A stretch of 64,000 nucleotides of DNA from NCBI GenBank assembly GCA_008087055.1, contig VIEA01000002.1, forward strand, positions 272,764 to 336,763, read 5' to 3'. This DNA is from Gammaproteobacteria bacterium LSUCC0096 (GTDB lineage: Bacteria > Pseudomonadota > Gammaproteobacteria > Pseudomonadales > Litorivicinaceae). This document shows positions 1 to 9,633 of the stretch, piece after piece. Within the stretch, counting starts at the first letter, position 1. Every line of letters begins with the position of its first letter. The notes below the pieces were generated by a model. The model was not told the origin of the DNA and did not search any database. It saw only the letters and a program-made list of their open reading frames with translations. The position numbers and the translations under genes are program-made.

Positions 1-1
1 A

Positions 2-379
2 GACTTCCCAATCATTGCCGATGAGTCTCTCGAGGTGTCAAAGGCGCTAGATATGCTTCCTGCTGAGGCCTATTTGCCAGATGGACGGACAGCTGCCGAT
101 TCGGCGAGTGTTCGTGTTGTATTTATTTTTAGCCCCGATAAGAAGCTTCAATTGTCGATGACTTACCCAATGTCAGTTGGTCGAAATTTTGCTGAAGTCC
201 TTCGCGCATTGGATGCACTTCAAGCTTCGTATGGCGTTCCAATTGCAATGCCTGCGAACTGGGTACCTGGCGAGGACGTTATTGTTGCTCTGTCGCTCAA
301 TGATGACCAAGCCAAAGAGCAGTTTGGCGAAATCGATATCAAACTGCCTTACCTTCGAACAACGCGCCAGCCCTCTTAA
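2..379 (+). CDS. Peroxiredoxin, 1-Cys/Prx6 type (3' part only)
   Basis: The frame is open from the window edge, so the N-terminus with the peroxidatic cysteine lies outside. The visible 125 residues begin with a PIIADESLEVSKALDML-type stretch, run through a VVFIFSPDKKLQL strand and a TYPMSVGRN segment, and end with the long C-terminal arm typical of the AhpC/TSA Prx6 branch (WVPGEDVIV, then LPYLRTT). Family members reduce hydrogen peroxide and alkyl hydroperoxides in the cytoplasm using thiol donors. An internal GTG at 35 could be mistaken for a start, but the conserved sequence upstream of it shows that the gene continues to the left. Confidence 0.85.
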   Translation, partial: DFPIIADESLEVSKALDMLPAEAYLPDGRTAADSASVRVVFIFSPDKKLQLSMTYPMSVGRNFAEVLRALDALQASYGVPIAMPANWVPGEDVIVALSLNDDQAKEQFGEIDIKLPYLRTTRQPS

Positions 380-389
380 GTTGGCTCAA

Positions 390-413
390 AGTGCCGGACC
401 ATAGTCCGGCACT
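390..413. terminator. Perfect 10-bp hairpin after the peroxiredoxin gene
   Basis: AGTGCCGGAC and GTCCGGCACT pair perfectly around a 4-base loop, 11 bases after the peroxiredoxin stop. No T-run follows on either strand, so this is at best a weak or non-canonical terminator, or an mRNA 3'-end stabiliser. Confidence 0.4.
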
Positions 414-459
414 GTATGGTGGAACCATCCCTAATCAGTTTAAACTTCAAGAATTAGGG

Positions 460-780
460 TTAGTCTTCATCTTCATCGAGATCGTTCATGTCTTCCATCG
501 TTTGGATCAGCCGTCTGGCTGATCCGTCGTCGAGAACAGGTTTGACAACGGGAAATGTTGCGAGGGAAGACCATCCATACATCCAAGACGCCAAGGCTTC
601 TTCAGAACTGACATCAGCAATCATGAGTCCCGCGCCATTGGCGATATCATGCCAGCGCCCAATAACGGTCATTCCCTCTGGAAATTCTGTGGCGATTTCT
701 TCTTCAGACATGTCGGCAAAATACGCTTGTGCCTGCTCTTTTAAATCAGAAAAAAGTTCGTATTCGATATGGAATAGCAT
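460..780 (-). CDS. DUF3303 family small protein
   Basis: This 106-residue protein starts MLFHIEYELF and contains GRWHDIANGAGLMIADVSSEEALASW-type sequence, which fits the DUF3303 family (ferredoxin-like fold, function unknown). I chose the ATG at 780 because GGAG lies 7-8 bases upstream and the family begins here; 14 further in-frame codons upstream lack support. The C-terminus is very acidic (DMNDLDEDED). There is no signal peptide or membrane segment, so it is probably cytoplasmic. It is transcribed alone and convergent to the peroxiredoxin gene. Confidence 0.75.
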   Translation of the reverse strand: MLFHIEYELFSDLKEQAQAYFADMSEEEIATEFPEGMTVIGRWHDIANGAGLMIADVSSEEALASWMYGWSSLATFPVVKPVLDDGSARRLIQTMEDMNDLDEDED

Positions 781-1140
781 AGGAGTCTCCCTGTGATTGA
801 GATGCCAGTAAGCACAGGACAATGTTGCATGCTGAGGTCTGTCGCATGAATTTTTGATGACAGCCTGCAGTACATTGTCAGATTGGAATATTCGAGCGGT
901 TTTGAAGTCTTTAGATTTGTCTTAGAGTGTCACCCGATCGACTAAGACTCGATTCTTCGTGCCGATTGACTCATCAGTCAATATGGCGCTCGGTTTCACT
1001 GAGAGAAATGCGGATAACGTGTGTGGTGTCGTGTGTACTGAGACCAGATTAAATCAGTTGAAGCTCTTATTTTTCGGTTTTTAAAAAATTGACCGAATCA
1101 AAACGCCATACCTCAATGATACAGCGCTTAGTTTGGTCAG
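781..1140. other. Intergenic region between DUF3303 and cold-shock genes
   Basis: I see no gene here. It holds a 7-bp inverted repeat GTCTTAG/CTAAGAC (919-925 and 942-948), a short palindrome TTGACT/AGTCAA near 965-980, and a TTCGGT/ACCGAA repeat near 1074-1098 just past the cold-shock stop. None has the T-run expected of an intrinsic terminator. The left part must contain the promoter of the DUF3303 gene. Confidence 0.5.
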
Positions 1141-1347
1141 TTAGCCTTCGATACTAATGTTTGTGGCCGAAGTCTTACCGCGCTCTTCTTGCAAGTCATA
1201 AGAGATCTTCTGACCATCGCTAAGTGACCGGATGCCCTTAAGAGACAGTGCTGAGATGTGAACGAATACGTCTTGGCCGCCGTTATCTGGAGTGATAAAG
1301 CCAAAACCCTTTTGAGTGTCAAAAAATTTAACAACGCCTGTGTTCAT
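1141..1347 (-). CDS. Cold-shock domain protein (CspA family)
   Basis: A 68-residue single cold-shock domain. It has both nucleic-acid-binding motifs: RNP1 as KGFGFIT (about residues 13-19) and RNP2 as VFVHIS (about 27-32), after the usual GVVKFFD start. Proteins of this size bind single-stranded RNA or DNA and act as RNA chaperones in the cytoplasm. About 280 bp lie between its start and the tRNA-derived repeat at 1627, enough for a long 5' leader. It appears to belong to the chromosome side of the island boundary. A diverged paralogue sits inside the island at 2634-2834. Confidence 0.93.
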   Translation of the reverse strand: MNTGVVKFFDTQKGFGFITPDNGGQDVFVHISALSLKGIRSLSDGQKISYDLQEERGKTSATNISIEG

Positions 1348-1824
<477 letters not shown>

Positions 1825-2349
1825 TTACCACAAGGCCTCATTCATTAAGGCAGGCACGCAACCAAAGCTTACCGGCTCTGTTGGTGCATGAGTCTGACGT
1901 AGTTTCATGCCGATCCAGCCAAAGTCATATTCGAGTGGATAGGGTGGAATAAACTTGGCGGCATCCGTAGTGTTAAAGCCAAATCGACCGTAATAGTCCG
2001 GATCGCCATAGGTAAAAAGAAAATCCACACTTTGTTTGGTAAGCGTATCTATACCGGTTTTAATCAGTGATGTGCCAATGCCTGATCGTTGATGTTTAGG
2101 ATGTACCGCTAAAGGAGCAAGCAAGAAACCTGTTATGTCACTCTCGATAGCGAGTTGTGTGAAAGCAATAAAGCCAACGACAGCACCATCTTGTTCAGCA
2201 ACCAATGAATATGACTGAGAGGATCTTGCCTCTGAAGTTATCTGTTGAGCTACATTCGCAATTAATACATTTTCATCCTTCTCAAACGCGGCTAAACAAA
2301 TCGCCTCAATCGCTTGAAGGTCGGTCTGAAGGGCAATATGTATGTTCAT
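1825..2349 (-). CDS. GNAT family N-acetyltransferase (YhbS-like)
   Basis: This 174-residue protein has the GNAT fold. The acetyl-CoA pyrophosphate-binding motif is HPKHQRSGIGTSLI (about residues 83-96; consensus Q/RxxGxG/A). It is followed by the FTYGDPDYYGRFGFN segment typical of the YhbS/predicted acetyltransferase branch. Such enzymes move an acetyl group from acetyl-CoA to an amine; the substrate cannot be told from sequence. It is the first gene inside island 1 and is transcribed toward the left junction. Confidence 0.85.
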   Translation of the reverse strand: MNIHIALQTDLQAIEAICLAAFEKDENVLIANVAQQITSEARSSQSYSLVAEQDGAVVGFIAFTQLAIESDITGFLLAPLAVHPKHQRSGIGTSLIKTGIDTLTKQSVDFLFTYGDPDYYGRFGFNTTDAAKFIPPYPLEYDFGWIGMKLRQTHAPTEPVSFGCVPALMNEALW

Positions 2350-2460
2350 GGTTCTTTGATACTGTTACAAACTTACCCTAAAGAATACCGTGATAAATTG
2401 AGAATTTAGATCAGTAAAGAACCTCAAAAAGCATTATGAGGGGAGAGTGGTTTCTTTTCG

Positions 2461-2498
2461 CAAAAAAAACCGCAGATGAAACCAGAAATCAACTGCGG
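2461..2498 (-). terminator. Rho-independent terminator of the second cold-shock gene
   Basis: Read on the minus strand, CCGCAG and CTGCGG (2493-2498 with 2470-2475), extended by TGA/TCA across one mismatch, form a stem followed by a run of eight T. It lies about 135 bases downstream of the cold-shock gene at 2634-2834. Confidence 0.7.
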
Positions 2499-2633
2499 CT
2501 AAAGCCAATCAAACCTCATGCATCTCTAAGGATGTATTAACAGTCTTTGAATGGCTTCCCCCTTGAGGAACGGTAGATCTAGTAAGTACTTAGAAACGCA
2601 AGGTTAAAGCTAATGCACTTACCGTCACTAATT

Positions 2634-2834
2634 TCAGAGGGTTAAATGTGTTGCAGATGGTCTGCCGAGTTCAATAGCTATTTCAAATTGAACGGCTTGG
2701 TTGTCAGATAAGTTCTCAATGCCACTTTTTTGAAGTGCAGAGATATGAACAAACACATCACTAATGCCGTCATTGGGTGAGATAAAGCCGAAGCCTTTAA
2801 TTGAGTCAAAGAATTTAACTTTTCCAGAAATCAT
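2634..2834 (-). CDS. Cold-shock domain protein, second copy, on island 1
   Basis: A 66-residue single cold-shock domain with RNP1 KGFGFIS and RNP2 VFVHIS. It is roughly half identical to the protein at 1141-1347 and has a different C-terminal half (AVQFEIAIELGRPSATHLTL), so it is not a recent duplicate. It probably acts as an RNA chaperone. It lies between the GNAT gene and the divergent tpsB-like gene and has its own terminator downstream. No strong ribosome-binding site is visible, although the start matches the family. Confidence 0.9.
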   Translation of the reverse strand: MISGKVKFFDSIKGFGFISPNDGISDVFVHISALQKSGIENLSDNQAVQFEIAIELGRPSATHLTL

Positions 2835-3167
2835 AAGAAATTAATCCGCTGTTAGGTATATCAACTCGTGAAATGACGAGTCGTAATCAAGAAATCGACA
2901 AGCTGAGGGTATGCAGGACGCACAAAGACAGAAGGGACTTAGAAACTATACGCCTAATTAAACACAAAGCCGCTAAGATAAATACTAATCATTTAAAAGG
3001 TTGTTTGCAGAGTGGTGCCAAATCCTAGTTAGTTGGCTAGCTGCTTTTCTCTTGATGAAATACTAAAAGGGTAGCTCTCTTAGTATCATTACAACAGTCA
3101 CCAAATAGACTTTGGTTATCGAGATCGATTAATTTTTTTGTAACAGTAAATTTTTGAGGCAATCTCA
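2835..3167. other. Divergent intergenic region between csp and tpsB-like gene
   Basis: This AT-rich gap of 333 bases must hold the leader of the minus-strand cold-shock gene and the promoter of the plus-strand secretion operon. A 6-bp inverted repeat ACTCGT/ACGAGT occurs near 2866-2883. I cannot assign a confident promoter or operator. Confidence 0.4.
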
Positions 3168-4691
3168 TTGAATAAAATATTGTCACTTTTTTTCATAGCA
3201 ATTATTTCTTTTCCCGGCTATGCGGAAGAGGTTTCAGTTGAGGTTGCCAAAAAACATCTAACAGTCTATGGGATTAGTCATGAGGAGTTTCAGGCTTTAG
3301 GTTACATTCCTCAAGCTGTCTCGGATATAAATTCAATTGCTCGCGAGATTGTTGAGAAGCTACATGTTAATGGTTTTGTCGCAACGGAAGGTTTTGTTAT
3401 CTCTGATAGTGAAATATTTCTGAATCAAGGATTAATTACGATAACCAATGTCTTTGGGGTCGACGGTAAAGCCAACGCCGCAGTAAAACAAGCAGCACAA
3501 ACTTTAGTCGGAAAGAGACCTAACGTAAATGATCTCGATGAAATGCTAGCGCACATAAATGCTCTTTCCGGAGTTGATGCAACCTTCGCTCTGGAGAGCT
3601 CCGGTAATAAAATTATGGATCCTCGAGGATGGACACCTGATGGAAATACAACTCACTACAGTCTATTGGTTAAGGTTGCCGACCAAGCTCAAAGCTATGG
3701 AGCGCTTTCTGTTGACTCAACTCCCAGGGATCTCTTTAACAGAAATCGCGCAACGCTTACTCAAACGTTTAATAGCGTTTTTGTAGGGGGTGACCACATT
3801 CAAGGATCGATTACGCATATATGGGGTGATAATAAGAAAGATCAAAATGAAGGGTCCCTAACCTACTTTATGCCCTTGTCTGAGAATGGTCTCTACACTG
3901 AACTGTATGCTTCATACACAGCCTCAAAAAATGAGGTTCAGCCTAATGTTCAAAGAGATTTCCAAGGAACAAATATTACAGCCACTCTTGGTTTCCCGGT
4001 CATTCGTTCACATGATCAAACATTAACTGTGCTTGGTGGTGGCGGATATCAAGTCGAAGAGCAAGAAGGGCTGCCCGATGCGGAGGTCAGAGCGCTAAAT
4101 ACGACCCTTTTCTACAATAACTCAGATCCTGAGGGCAATAGTTTCACGACTAGTGTCACTTTGACCTCCGGTGATGCTCATTCACAAAGTGTCGCGACTG
4201 AGAATGGTGGCTTCTCTCACTTGCGCTTAGGCGCTGGATACATACATGCACTCAATTTTATAGCCAACGATACAGAGTTGAGAGTCGAAGGCTATGGGCA
4301 AATAACTGATGATTCGTTGCCTAGTGCGCAGAGATTTGTATTAGGTGGTTCAGACTTCCTTAGAGGTTACCCCACAGGGGTGTATTCAGGTAATCAAGGA
4401 GCAGCAGGTACGATAGAGATTGGTCATAAATATTTCCTTAATGGTGGTTTCTTGCTTGGTTCGAGTATCAAAGCATTTTGGGATACTGGTTATGTTTCTA
4501 ACAACGCGGCCACTGCGGTAACCGCTAACAAGCCTAAGTCAAAGACTATAAGTAGCTTAGGGCTGGCATTTTCTGCCGATTTTACACAAGGATATGGCGT
4601 GTCTGGTTGGCTTGGGAAGCCTCTAGATAAAGGTAATCAAGGGGAAAGCCTTAGCCCCGCGCTTTATCTACGTTTGACGAAATCTTGGTGA
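3168..4691 (+). CDS. TpsB/FhaC-like outer-membrane transporter (two-partner secretion)
   Basis: This 507-residue protein begins with a signal peptide (about residues 1-19, cut after GYA). A periplasmic POTRA-like part follows (about 40-170, with VSDINSIAREIVEKL and the PNVNDLDEMLAHINAL stretch), then a long beta-barrel region. The Omp85-superfamily hallmark is present as FVLGGSDFLRGYP (about residues 387-399), and the chain ends in an aromatic residue (LTKSW), as outer-membrane barrels do. TpsB proteins move one exported partner across the outer membrane. The start is a TTG with GAGG about 8 bases upstream; no ATG fits. The next gene follows after 23 bases and is the likely substrate. Confidence 0.85.
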   Translation: MNKILSLFFIAIISFPGYAEEVSVEVAKKHLTVYGISHEEFQALGYIPQAVSDINSIAREIVEKLHVNGFVATEGFVISDSEIFLNQGLITITNVFGVDGKANAAVKQAAQTLVGKRPNVNDLDEMLAHINALSGVDATFALESSGNKIMDPRGWTPDGNTTHYSLLVKVADQAQSYGALSVDSTPRDLFNRNRATLTQTFNSVFVGGDHIQGSITHIWGDNKKDQNEGSLTYFMPLSENGLYTELYASYTASKNEVQPNVQRDFQGTNITATLGFPVIRSHDQTLTVLGGGGYQVEEQEGLPDAEVRALNTTLFYNNSDPEGNSFTTSVTLTSGDAHSQSVATENGGFSHLRLGAGYIHALNFIANDTELRVEGYGQITDDSLPSAQRFVLGGSDFLRGYPTGVYSGNQGAAGTIEIGHKYFLNGGFLLGSSIKAFWDTGYVSNNAATAVTANKPKSKTISSLGLAFSADFTQGYGVSGWLGKPLDKGNQGESLSPALYLRLTKSW

Positions 4692-4714
4692 TTAACGGGG
4701 TCTAGGATATAGAT

Positions 4715-7700
4715 ATGAAAAAAATATTATTGCTTTTAATTTCTCTGACGCTATTCACCACAAACATTGCTTTCGCCAATCCACTCAAATGTAATGCCAA
4801 AGAACCATTGCTTTGCAAAAAAGCAATCATCGAGATCTTTAGAAAAGCAGGACTAAATCAATACTTCATAGAAGATGGCGACATTATCCTCACTATAGAC
4901 ACATCGTCGCCTCAGTACTTGACGATAAAAAACACCCCGATCGGAATTTTTGTTCATGAATATGACGGTGTTAACGTTGTCACCCGTGAATTGACTATAC
5001 AAGACGTCGTTGGGTTTGAAAGTGCTGATAGTGCTTTAAAAGGTCACCATCCTAGATACGGTTTAAATGTTTTAACAACACTTGCAACGACAGGGTCTTT
5101 TTCTCAGGCAATGCCGGAGTTGGTTAGCGCTAAGCTACCGGGGGAAGCCAGTATCGGGCCCGTAAAAGTTACTCTAGTTGTGTCCCGAGGGACTGTTGGC
5201 GAAAAAACAATCGAGTTTGTTCTTAGGAAAAATGTTAGATCAACAGCGCTTTCTGGGATGCAGGGGCTCGGTCTACTCGATAAAGACCTCAATTTAATCG
5301 TGGATAAGTTGTCTGCGAGTAATAAGTACACGCTTTCAGCAGCAGCCTTGGCCCAGTTAGTCGGTGTTCCCGTTAGTTCATTGCAGGCTGGTGACAAAAC
5401 AACATTCGAGTACAGTTTCTCAAAAGCCACAGAGGATGATCTTAAACGCGATAGTTTAGATGTAACAAGTACGGTAGCCGGTACTGCTAGCTTAGTCCTG
5501 GCTCGCCCAAAACCCCCCGCGCCTATTGCCTTACCAGCAGTAAAGGTGCAGATAGCCTCTAAACCAGGCGCCACTCCTGAAGAAAAGGCACTATTAGATG
5601 CTTCCAATTTTATTGGCTCCTACACCGGTACTGGGAATAAATTGAGTGAGCGAGTTGCGAAGCTCAATGAGATTCAAAAGTTGGTCCAGGCAAGTCAGTT
5701 TTCGACGGATAGAAAGGAACGAATTGAGACAGTAATACATAATGCTCAAGAGGCGATAAAAATGCTGGGAGGCCCCCAGCAATTAGAAATCGCAATAGAA
5801 AAGCGGAATAGCGGAGCCGTTTTGACACCTTTCGAGGACTCCCTGCTAATGGTTGTTAAGAAAGGACAGGCTACTGTTGCCGAGGAGCTTCGGAGCGGAG
5901 TTCTCGGTGGTGATGCTGGCAGACAGATATTTGAGCAAAATGATTTGGCGGGGCAGAAACGCAGGCAAGCGGTGAATGCCAATACCTATCAGCAAGAAAA
6001 CTATGAAAAAGCGTTGCTCGCATATAAGCGCTTTGAAGAGAAGCAGGCACAAGTCGTTCAGCAGGCAAAAACTAGCAGCGGTTTAAAGTTCTACGCGATT
6101 GATGGTTCATCCTCGTATGCTTCTGCAAATGAGTTTTTAAAAGCACATGGGCAGATTAATAAGCAGACTGGGTCGGTCAAGTCCTTTGATGAGCTGACTA
6201 GGGCAACCCCAAATCCAAATCACGGAGGGTCTCTTGGATATCAACATTTTGGGGGTAGTCCTGAGTTTTTGACGAGTAAGGGTAATCCGACACCAAAACC
6301 ATATTGGGTACACGAATACCAGTGTGTTGATGCTGAGTGTTCAGCTTATACCCATGATGGAGCGTCAAGCGCACAATCATCTGATCAAGGACGTTTATTT
6401 CGTTTAGAACACTACACCGGACTAGAGCGCAAGGCACTTGAGGCTCTGATCATGGATGGTAATCTGGAAGGCGCTGACCCAAATGGGCGTTTGATTCAAA
6501 AAGTGGGTAGCAGAGTATTCATCTTTGAACCCCTGCACAAAGACCCTGAAACCACTTGGCAACCTGAGCTTCTGTATGCATACAACCAGGCAGTATCTGG
6601 ATTAGGGCCGAAGCCAGTTGTGCCCTCAGATTTGAGCGGGTTTAGCGTTAGCTATCAAGTTTGCGGCCCAGCATTCTGTACAGGCCTTGATGAGCGGACA
6701 GGTGGTTTGACGGCGAAGAATAAAGAGACACCGTTGGGGGTCATCGTTGAACAAAGCGGACTGTTGCAGAATTTACAATCACTCGGAGCCGTTGGTGCAA
6801 ACGGTAAAATTCAAGGTGTCGGTTCAGATAAGGACGGAAATATATTGGTGTTTACTCAAGCTCCGGGAAGTTCAGAGCTATTGAAATTCACTTTTAGTAA
6901 GGTCACAAGCGAGCAAGCCGTCGCTGCAGGACTGAAACCACTGGGTCAAGCTGTTCAGCTAGTACGGCCAGGTCAACCAGATGCGCAACCTCAAATTTTT
7001 ACCATCACTGTGAGTGATAAAGATGGAGGTAAGACGGCTACCAGATTCCCAGGGATTGTTACTGAAGAGAAAGTTTCAACACTGATCGATGCAGGTGTTA
7101 TCAGCCGAGTTGACGGTAAACTCGCCATAAATGGGAGGCTCAATCCTGACGGGAGTGTCACAGCGCCTGTTGTACTCGAGGGTTCCGAGTTTAGCTTTAC
7201 TTTCCACCCTGGAATTCACGTTGGTAGTACAGCTTTGCCAACGCCAATAGTGAATGCATTAAACCAGCAGCAAGTCGCGAAGTTTTTTAATCCTGATAGT
7301 GCAGAATCGGCATTAATATCGGGGTTCAACGAGCCCACTCAGGCCTCTCAAAAAGTTAAGCTGGTCACATCTTCTCAGTCGTCAACGCATGGTGTGGTTT
7401 TGCAACAAAACCTTGCACACGTTAACTCGAAAGTGAAACAAGCAACTCTGACTCTGAGCCGGAATAACGGAGATGGAGAAGCCGAAAAGACTCAACAAAA
7501 AGCGAGACAAACCATTTCGTTTGCCCACAAGCAATCACCTGATACGCATGTTGATGCTATGAATATTAATCAGTACTTCATAACGCCTTCAGCTGGGCAT
7601 CAAATTGATTTAAGAAGGGCTCCAAAATTTGTTGATTCTAATAACCAGCAATGGCTTTGCATGGTGTCTGGATTGGGCCATCGTATTTCAATCAACCAGG

Positions 7701-7825
7701 ATGGCAAGGAGATGGTTCACGGCCACGCTGAGACCCTGAATTTTGTTGACTCAATGGTCAGGGATATTCCCGGTTCGAGACTTAACACCTCATCAAATTG
7801 TTTGATATCTATCAACCATAACTGA
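4715..7825 (+). CDS. Large exported protein of unknown family, probable TpsB partner
   Basis: This 1,036-residue protein has a clear signal peptide (MKKILLLLISLTLFTTNIAFA, about 21 residues). I do not recognise a family. It lacks the N-terminal TPS haemagglutination domain and the repeat arrays of filamentous haemagglutinins. What can be seen: close cysteine pairs (C26/C34, CVDAEC and CGPAFC in the middle, CMVSG and SSNC near the end) that suggest disulfides outside the cytoplasm; a proline-rich linker (ARPKPPAPIALP, about 263-274); and a charged, helical, possibly coiled-coil middle (about 290-470). Position directly after the tpsB-like gene suggests co-transcription and secretion by it. A toxin, adhesin or enzyme role is possible but not shown. 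Confidence 0.8.
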   Translation: MKKILLLLISLTLFTTNIAFANPLKCNAKEPLLCKKAIIEIFRKAGLNQYFIEDGDIILTIDTSSPQYLTIKNTPIGIFVHEYDGVNVVTRELTIQDVVGFESADSALKGHHPRYGLNVLTTLATTGSFSQAMPELVSAKLPGEASIGPVKVTLVVSRGTVGEKTIEFVLRKNVRSTALSGMQGLGLLDKDLNLIVDKLSASNKYTLSAAALAQLVGVPVSSLQAGDKTTFEYSFSKATEDDLKRDSLDVTSTVAGTASLVLARPKPPAPIALPAVKVQIASKPGATPEEKALLDASNFIGSYTGTGNKLSERVAKLNEIQKLVQASQFSTDRKERIETVIHNAQEAIKMLGGPQQLEIAIEKRNSGAVLTPFEDSLLMVVKKGQATVAEELRSGVLGGDAGRQIFEQNDLAGQKRRQAVNANTYQQENYEKALLAYKRFEEKQAQVVQQAKTSSGLKFYAIDGSSSYASANEFLKAHGQINKQTGSVKSFDELTRATPNPNHGGSLGYQHFGGSPEFLTSKGNPTPKPYWVHEYQCVDAECSAYTHDGASSAQSSDQGRLFRLEHYTGLERKALEALIMDGNLEGADPNGRLIQKVGSRVFIFEPLHKDPETTWQPELLYAYNQAVSGLGPKPVVPSDLSGFSVSYQVCGPAFCTGLDERTGGLTAKNKETPLGVIVEQSGLLQNLQSLGAVGANGKIQGVGSDKDGNILVFTQAPGSSELLKFTFSKVTSEQAVAAGLKPLGQAVQLVRPGQPDAQPQIFTITVSDKDGGKTATRFPGIVTEEKVSTLIDAGVISRVDGKLAINGRLNPDGSVTAPVVLEGSEFSFTFHPGIHVGSTALPTPIVNALNQQQVAKFFNPDSAESALISGFNEPTQASQKVKLVTSSQSSTHGVVLQQNLAHVNSKVKQATLTLSRNNGDGEAEKTQQKARQTISFAHKQSPDTHVDAMNINQYFITPSAGHQIDLRRAPKFVDSNNQQWLCMVSGLGHRISINQDGKEMVHGHAETLNFVDSMVRDIPGSRLNTSSNCLISINHN

Positions 7826-8234
<409 letters not shown>

Positions 8235-9179
8235 ATGATAAAAAAACTATTGGCCGCGACTGCGGTATCAGTGTTCTGCGTAGCTCCTGTTGCGTTTGCA
8301 GATTATCCCGAGAAACCAATCACGTTAATCGTTCCTTCTAAGGCTGGCGGATCTACCGATACAACCGCGCGTATATTTGCTGAAATAGCTGAGAAGAAAT
8401 ACAAAGGCTTTGAATTTGTCGTAAGCAACATGGGTGGTTCAGGAGGTCAAAAGGGGTTCGAAGCGATTGCTCGAGCGCAGACAGATGGATATACCCTCGG
8501 GTTAAATTTCACTCCACAATTAGTCGCTCATATTGCTTCAAAGCGCGCTAAATATACTCTCGATAGCTTTCATGTGATGGGTAACATTGCCCAAGATGCT
8601 GGAATTGTGGCTGTGCCAAAAGACAGTGCTATTAAGACAATGTCCGATTTGGCTAAAGCAGCGAAGGCAAACCAACTGACCGTTTCTGTGAACGGAATTG
8701 GATCTGACGATTTCCTTGCGGCTAAGTCTTTCGAAAAGAAGGCGGGCGTGACGTTCAATTTATTGCCAACTAAGGGGTCAACAGAACAGAAGGCTGGAAT
8801 CTTAGGCGGACACGTAGACGCCGCATTCATGAACTTGTCGCAAATGATTTCTCAGCATAATGCTGGTGATGCGCGAATCATTGCGATTTTGACTCAGGAT
8901 CGAGACGCTTCTGCTCAGGCTATCGCTACTGCGAAAGAGCAAGGATTTGAAGTCTATATGAGTGCTACTCGTGGTTTTGTAGCTCCGGCCGGGATAGATC
9001 CAAAAATCCAAGGTCAGCTAGATGAGATTTTCGATGCTGTAGTGGCTGATAAAGAATTTCAGGCGAAAGCAGCGGCAAGTAAGATCGCACTACTCCCAAT
9101 GAATGGAGCTGAGTATACGAAGTATCTTCAAAATCTCTATGCAGATACAAAGGCTGTTTACGATGAGGCGCCTTGGTAA
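8235..9179 (+). CDS. tctC: Tripartite tricarboxylate transporter, substrate-binding protein TctC
   Basis: The protein has 314 residues with a signal peptide (MIKKLLAATAVSVFCVAPVAFA). The mature start, DYPEKPITLIVPSKAGGSTDTTAR, is the signature of TctC/Bug binding proteins, which capture carboxylates in the periplasm. I chose the ATG at 8235 because AGGAGA lies 7-8 bases upstream and a signal peptide begins there; an in-frame extension to 8145 has neither. The ligand is not predictable; citrate, other di- or tricarboxylates and aromatic acids are all known for the family. It is first in a tctC-tctB-tctA operon. Confidence 0.93.
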   Translation: MIKKLLAATAVSVFCVAPVAFADYPEKPITLIVPSKAGGSTDTTARIFAEIAEKKYKGFEFVVSNMGGSGGQKGFEAIARAQTDGYTLGLNFTPQLVAHIASKRAKYTLDSFHVMGNIAQDAGIVAVPKDSAIKTMSDLAKAAKANQLTVSVNGIGSDDFLAAKSFEKKAGVTFNLLPTKGSTEQKAGILGGHVDAAFMNLSQMISQHNAGDARIIAILTQDRDASAQAIATAKEQGFEVYMSATRGFVAPAGIDPKIQGQLDEIFDAVVADKEFQAKAAASKIALLPMNGAEYTKYLQNLYADTKAVYDEAPW

Positions 9180-9626
9180 ATGACTAAAAGCAGTGTCGAT
9201 CGGTATTTTCTGATCCTATCTGTAGTCATCTCGGTGCTGGTTTATGCCAGCACCGATCAGTTTCCTGGAATTGCTCAAAAAACATCAGCAGTTTACGTCC
9301 GATTTTTGGCGGTCTGTTTTGGGACCTTAAGTGTGATACAACTGGTTCTGAATTTTTTGAAGCAAGATGATTTAGAGCGAATGGATCTTGCTGACCATCT
9401 ACCAAGATTTTTCGGACTTCTTGCGGCACTCATCCTTTTCGCAATTTTTTTTGAGTCACTCGGATTTTTTGTAGCTGCCGGAATTTTTATTCCAGCAATC
9501 GCTTATTTGTTAGGTGAGAGAAACACCATCTTGATAGCGCTTACTACAATCGGAATTTTGTCTGGCGTATATCTAATCTTTGTATCAGTTCTAAGCGTCA
9601 ATCTACCTGGTCCTCGGTTGTGGTAG
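9180..9626 (+). CDS. tctB: Tripartite tricarboxylate transporter, small membrane subunit TctB
   Basis: A 148-residue membrane protein with four hydrophobic segments (about residues 9-25, 40-60, 78-112 as a long double segment, and 116-140). This is the layout of TctB, the small poorly conserved subunit. It starts directly after the tctC stop codon, with no spacer, so translation is probably coupled. Position between tctC and tctA gives the assignment most of its strength. Confidence 0.88.
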   Translation: MTKSSVDRYFLILSVVISVLVYASTDQFPGIAQKTSAVYVRFLAVCFGTLSVIQLVLNFLKQDDLERMDLADHLPRFFGLLAALILFAIFFESLGFFVAAGIFIPAIAYLLGERNTILIALTTIGILSGVYLIFVSVLSVNLPGPRLW

Positions 9627-9633
9627 ACAACTT

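Noticed and set aside
5104..5607. Antisense open frame of 167 codons inside the large exported-protein gene
   Set aside because: It has low-complexity serine/threonine/alanine composition, no ribosome-binding site and no family resemblance; a shadow of the real gene.
4715..7825. Calling the large exported protein a filamentous haemagglutinin
   Set aside because: There is no TPS domain and no repeat array; only its position beside a TpsB-like gene suggests the link.
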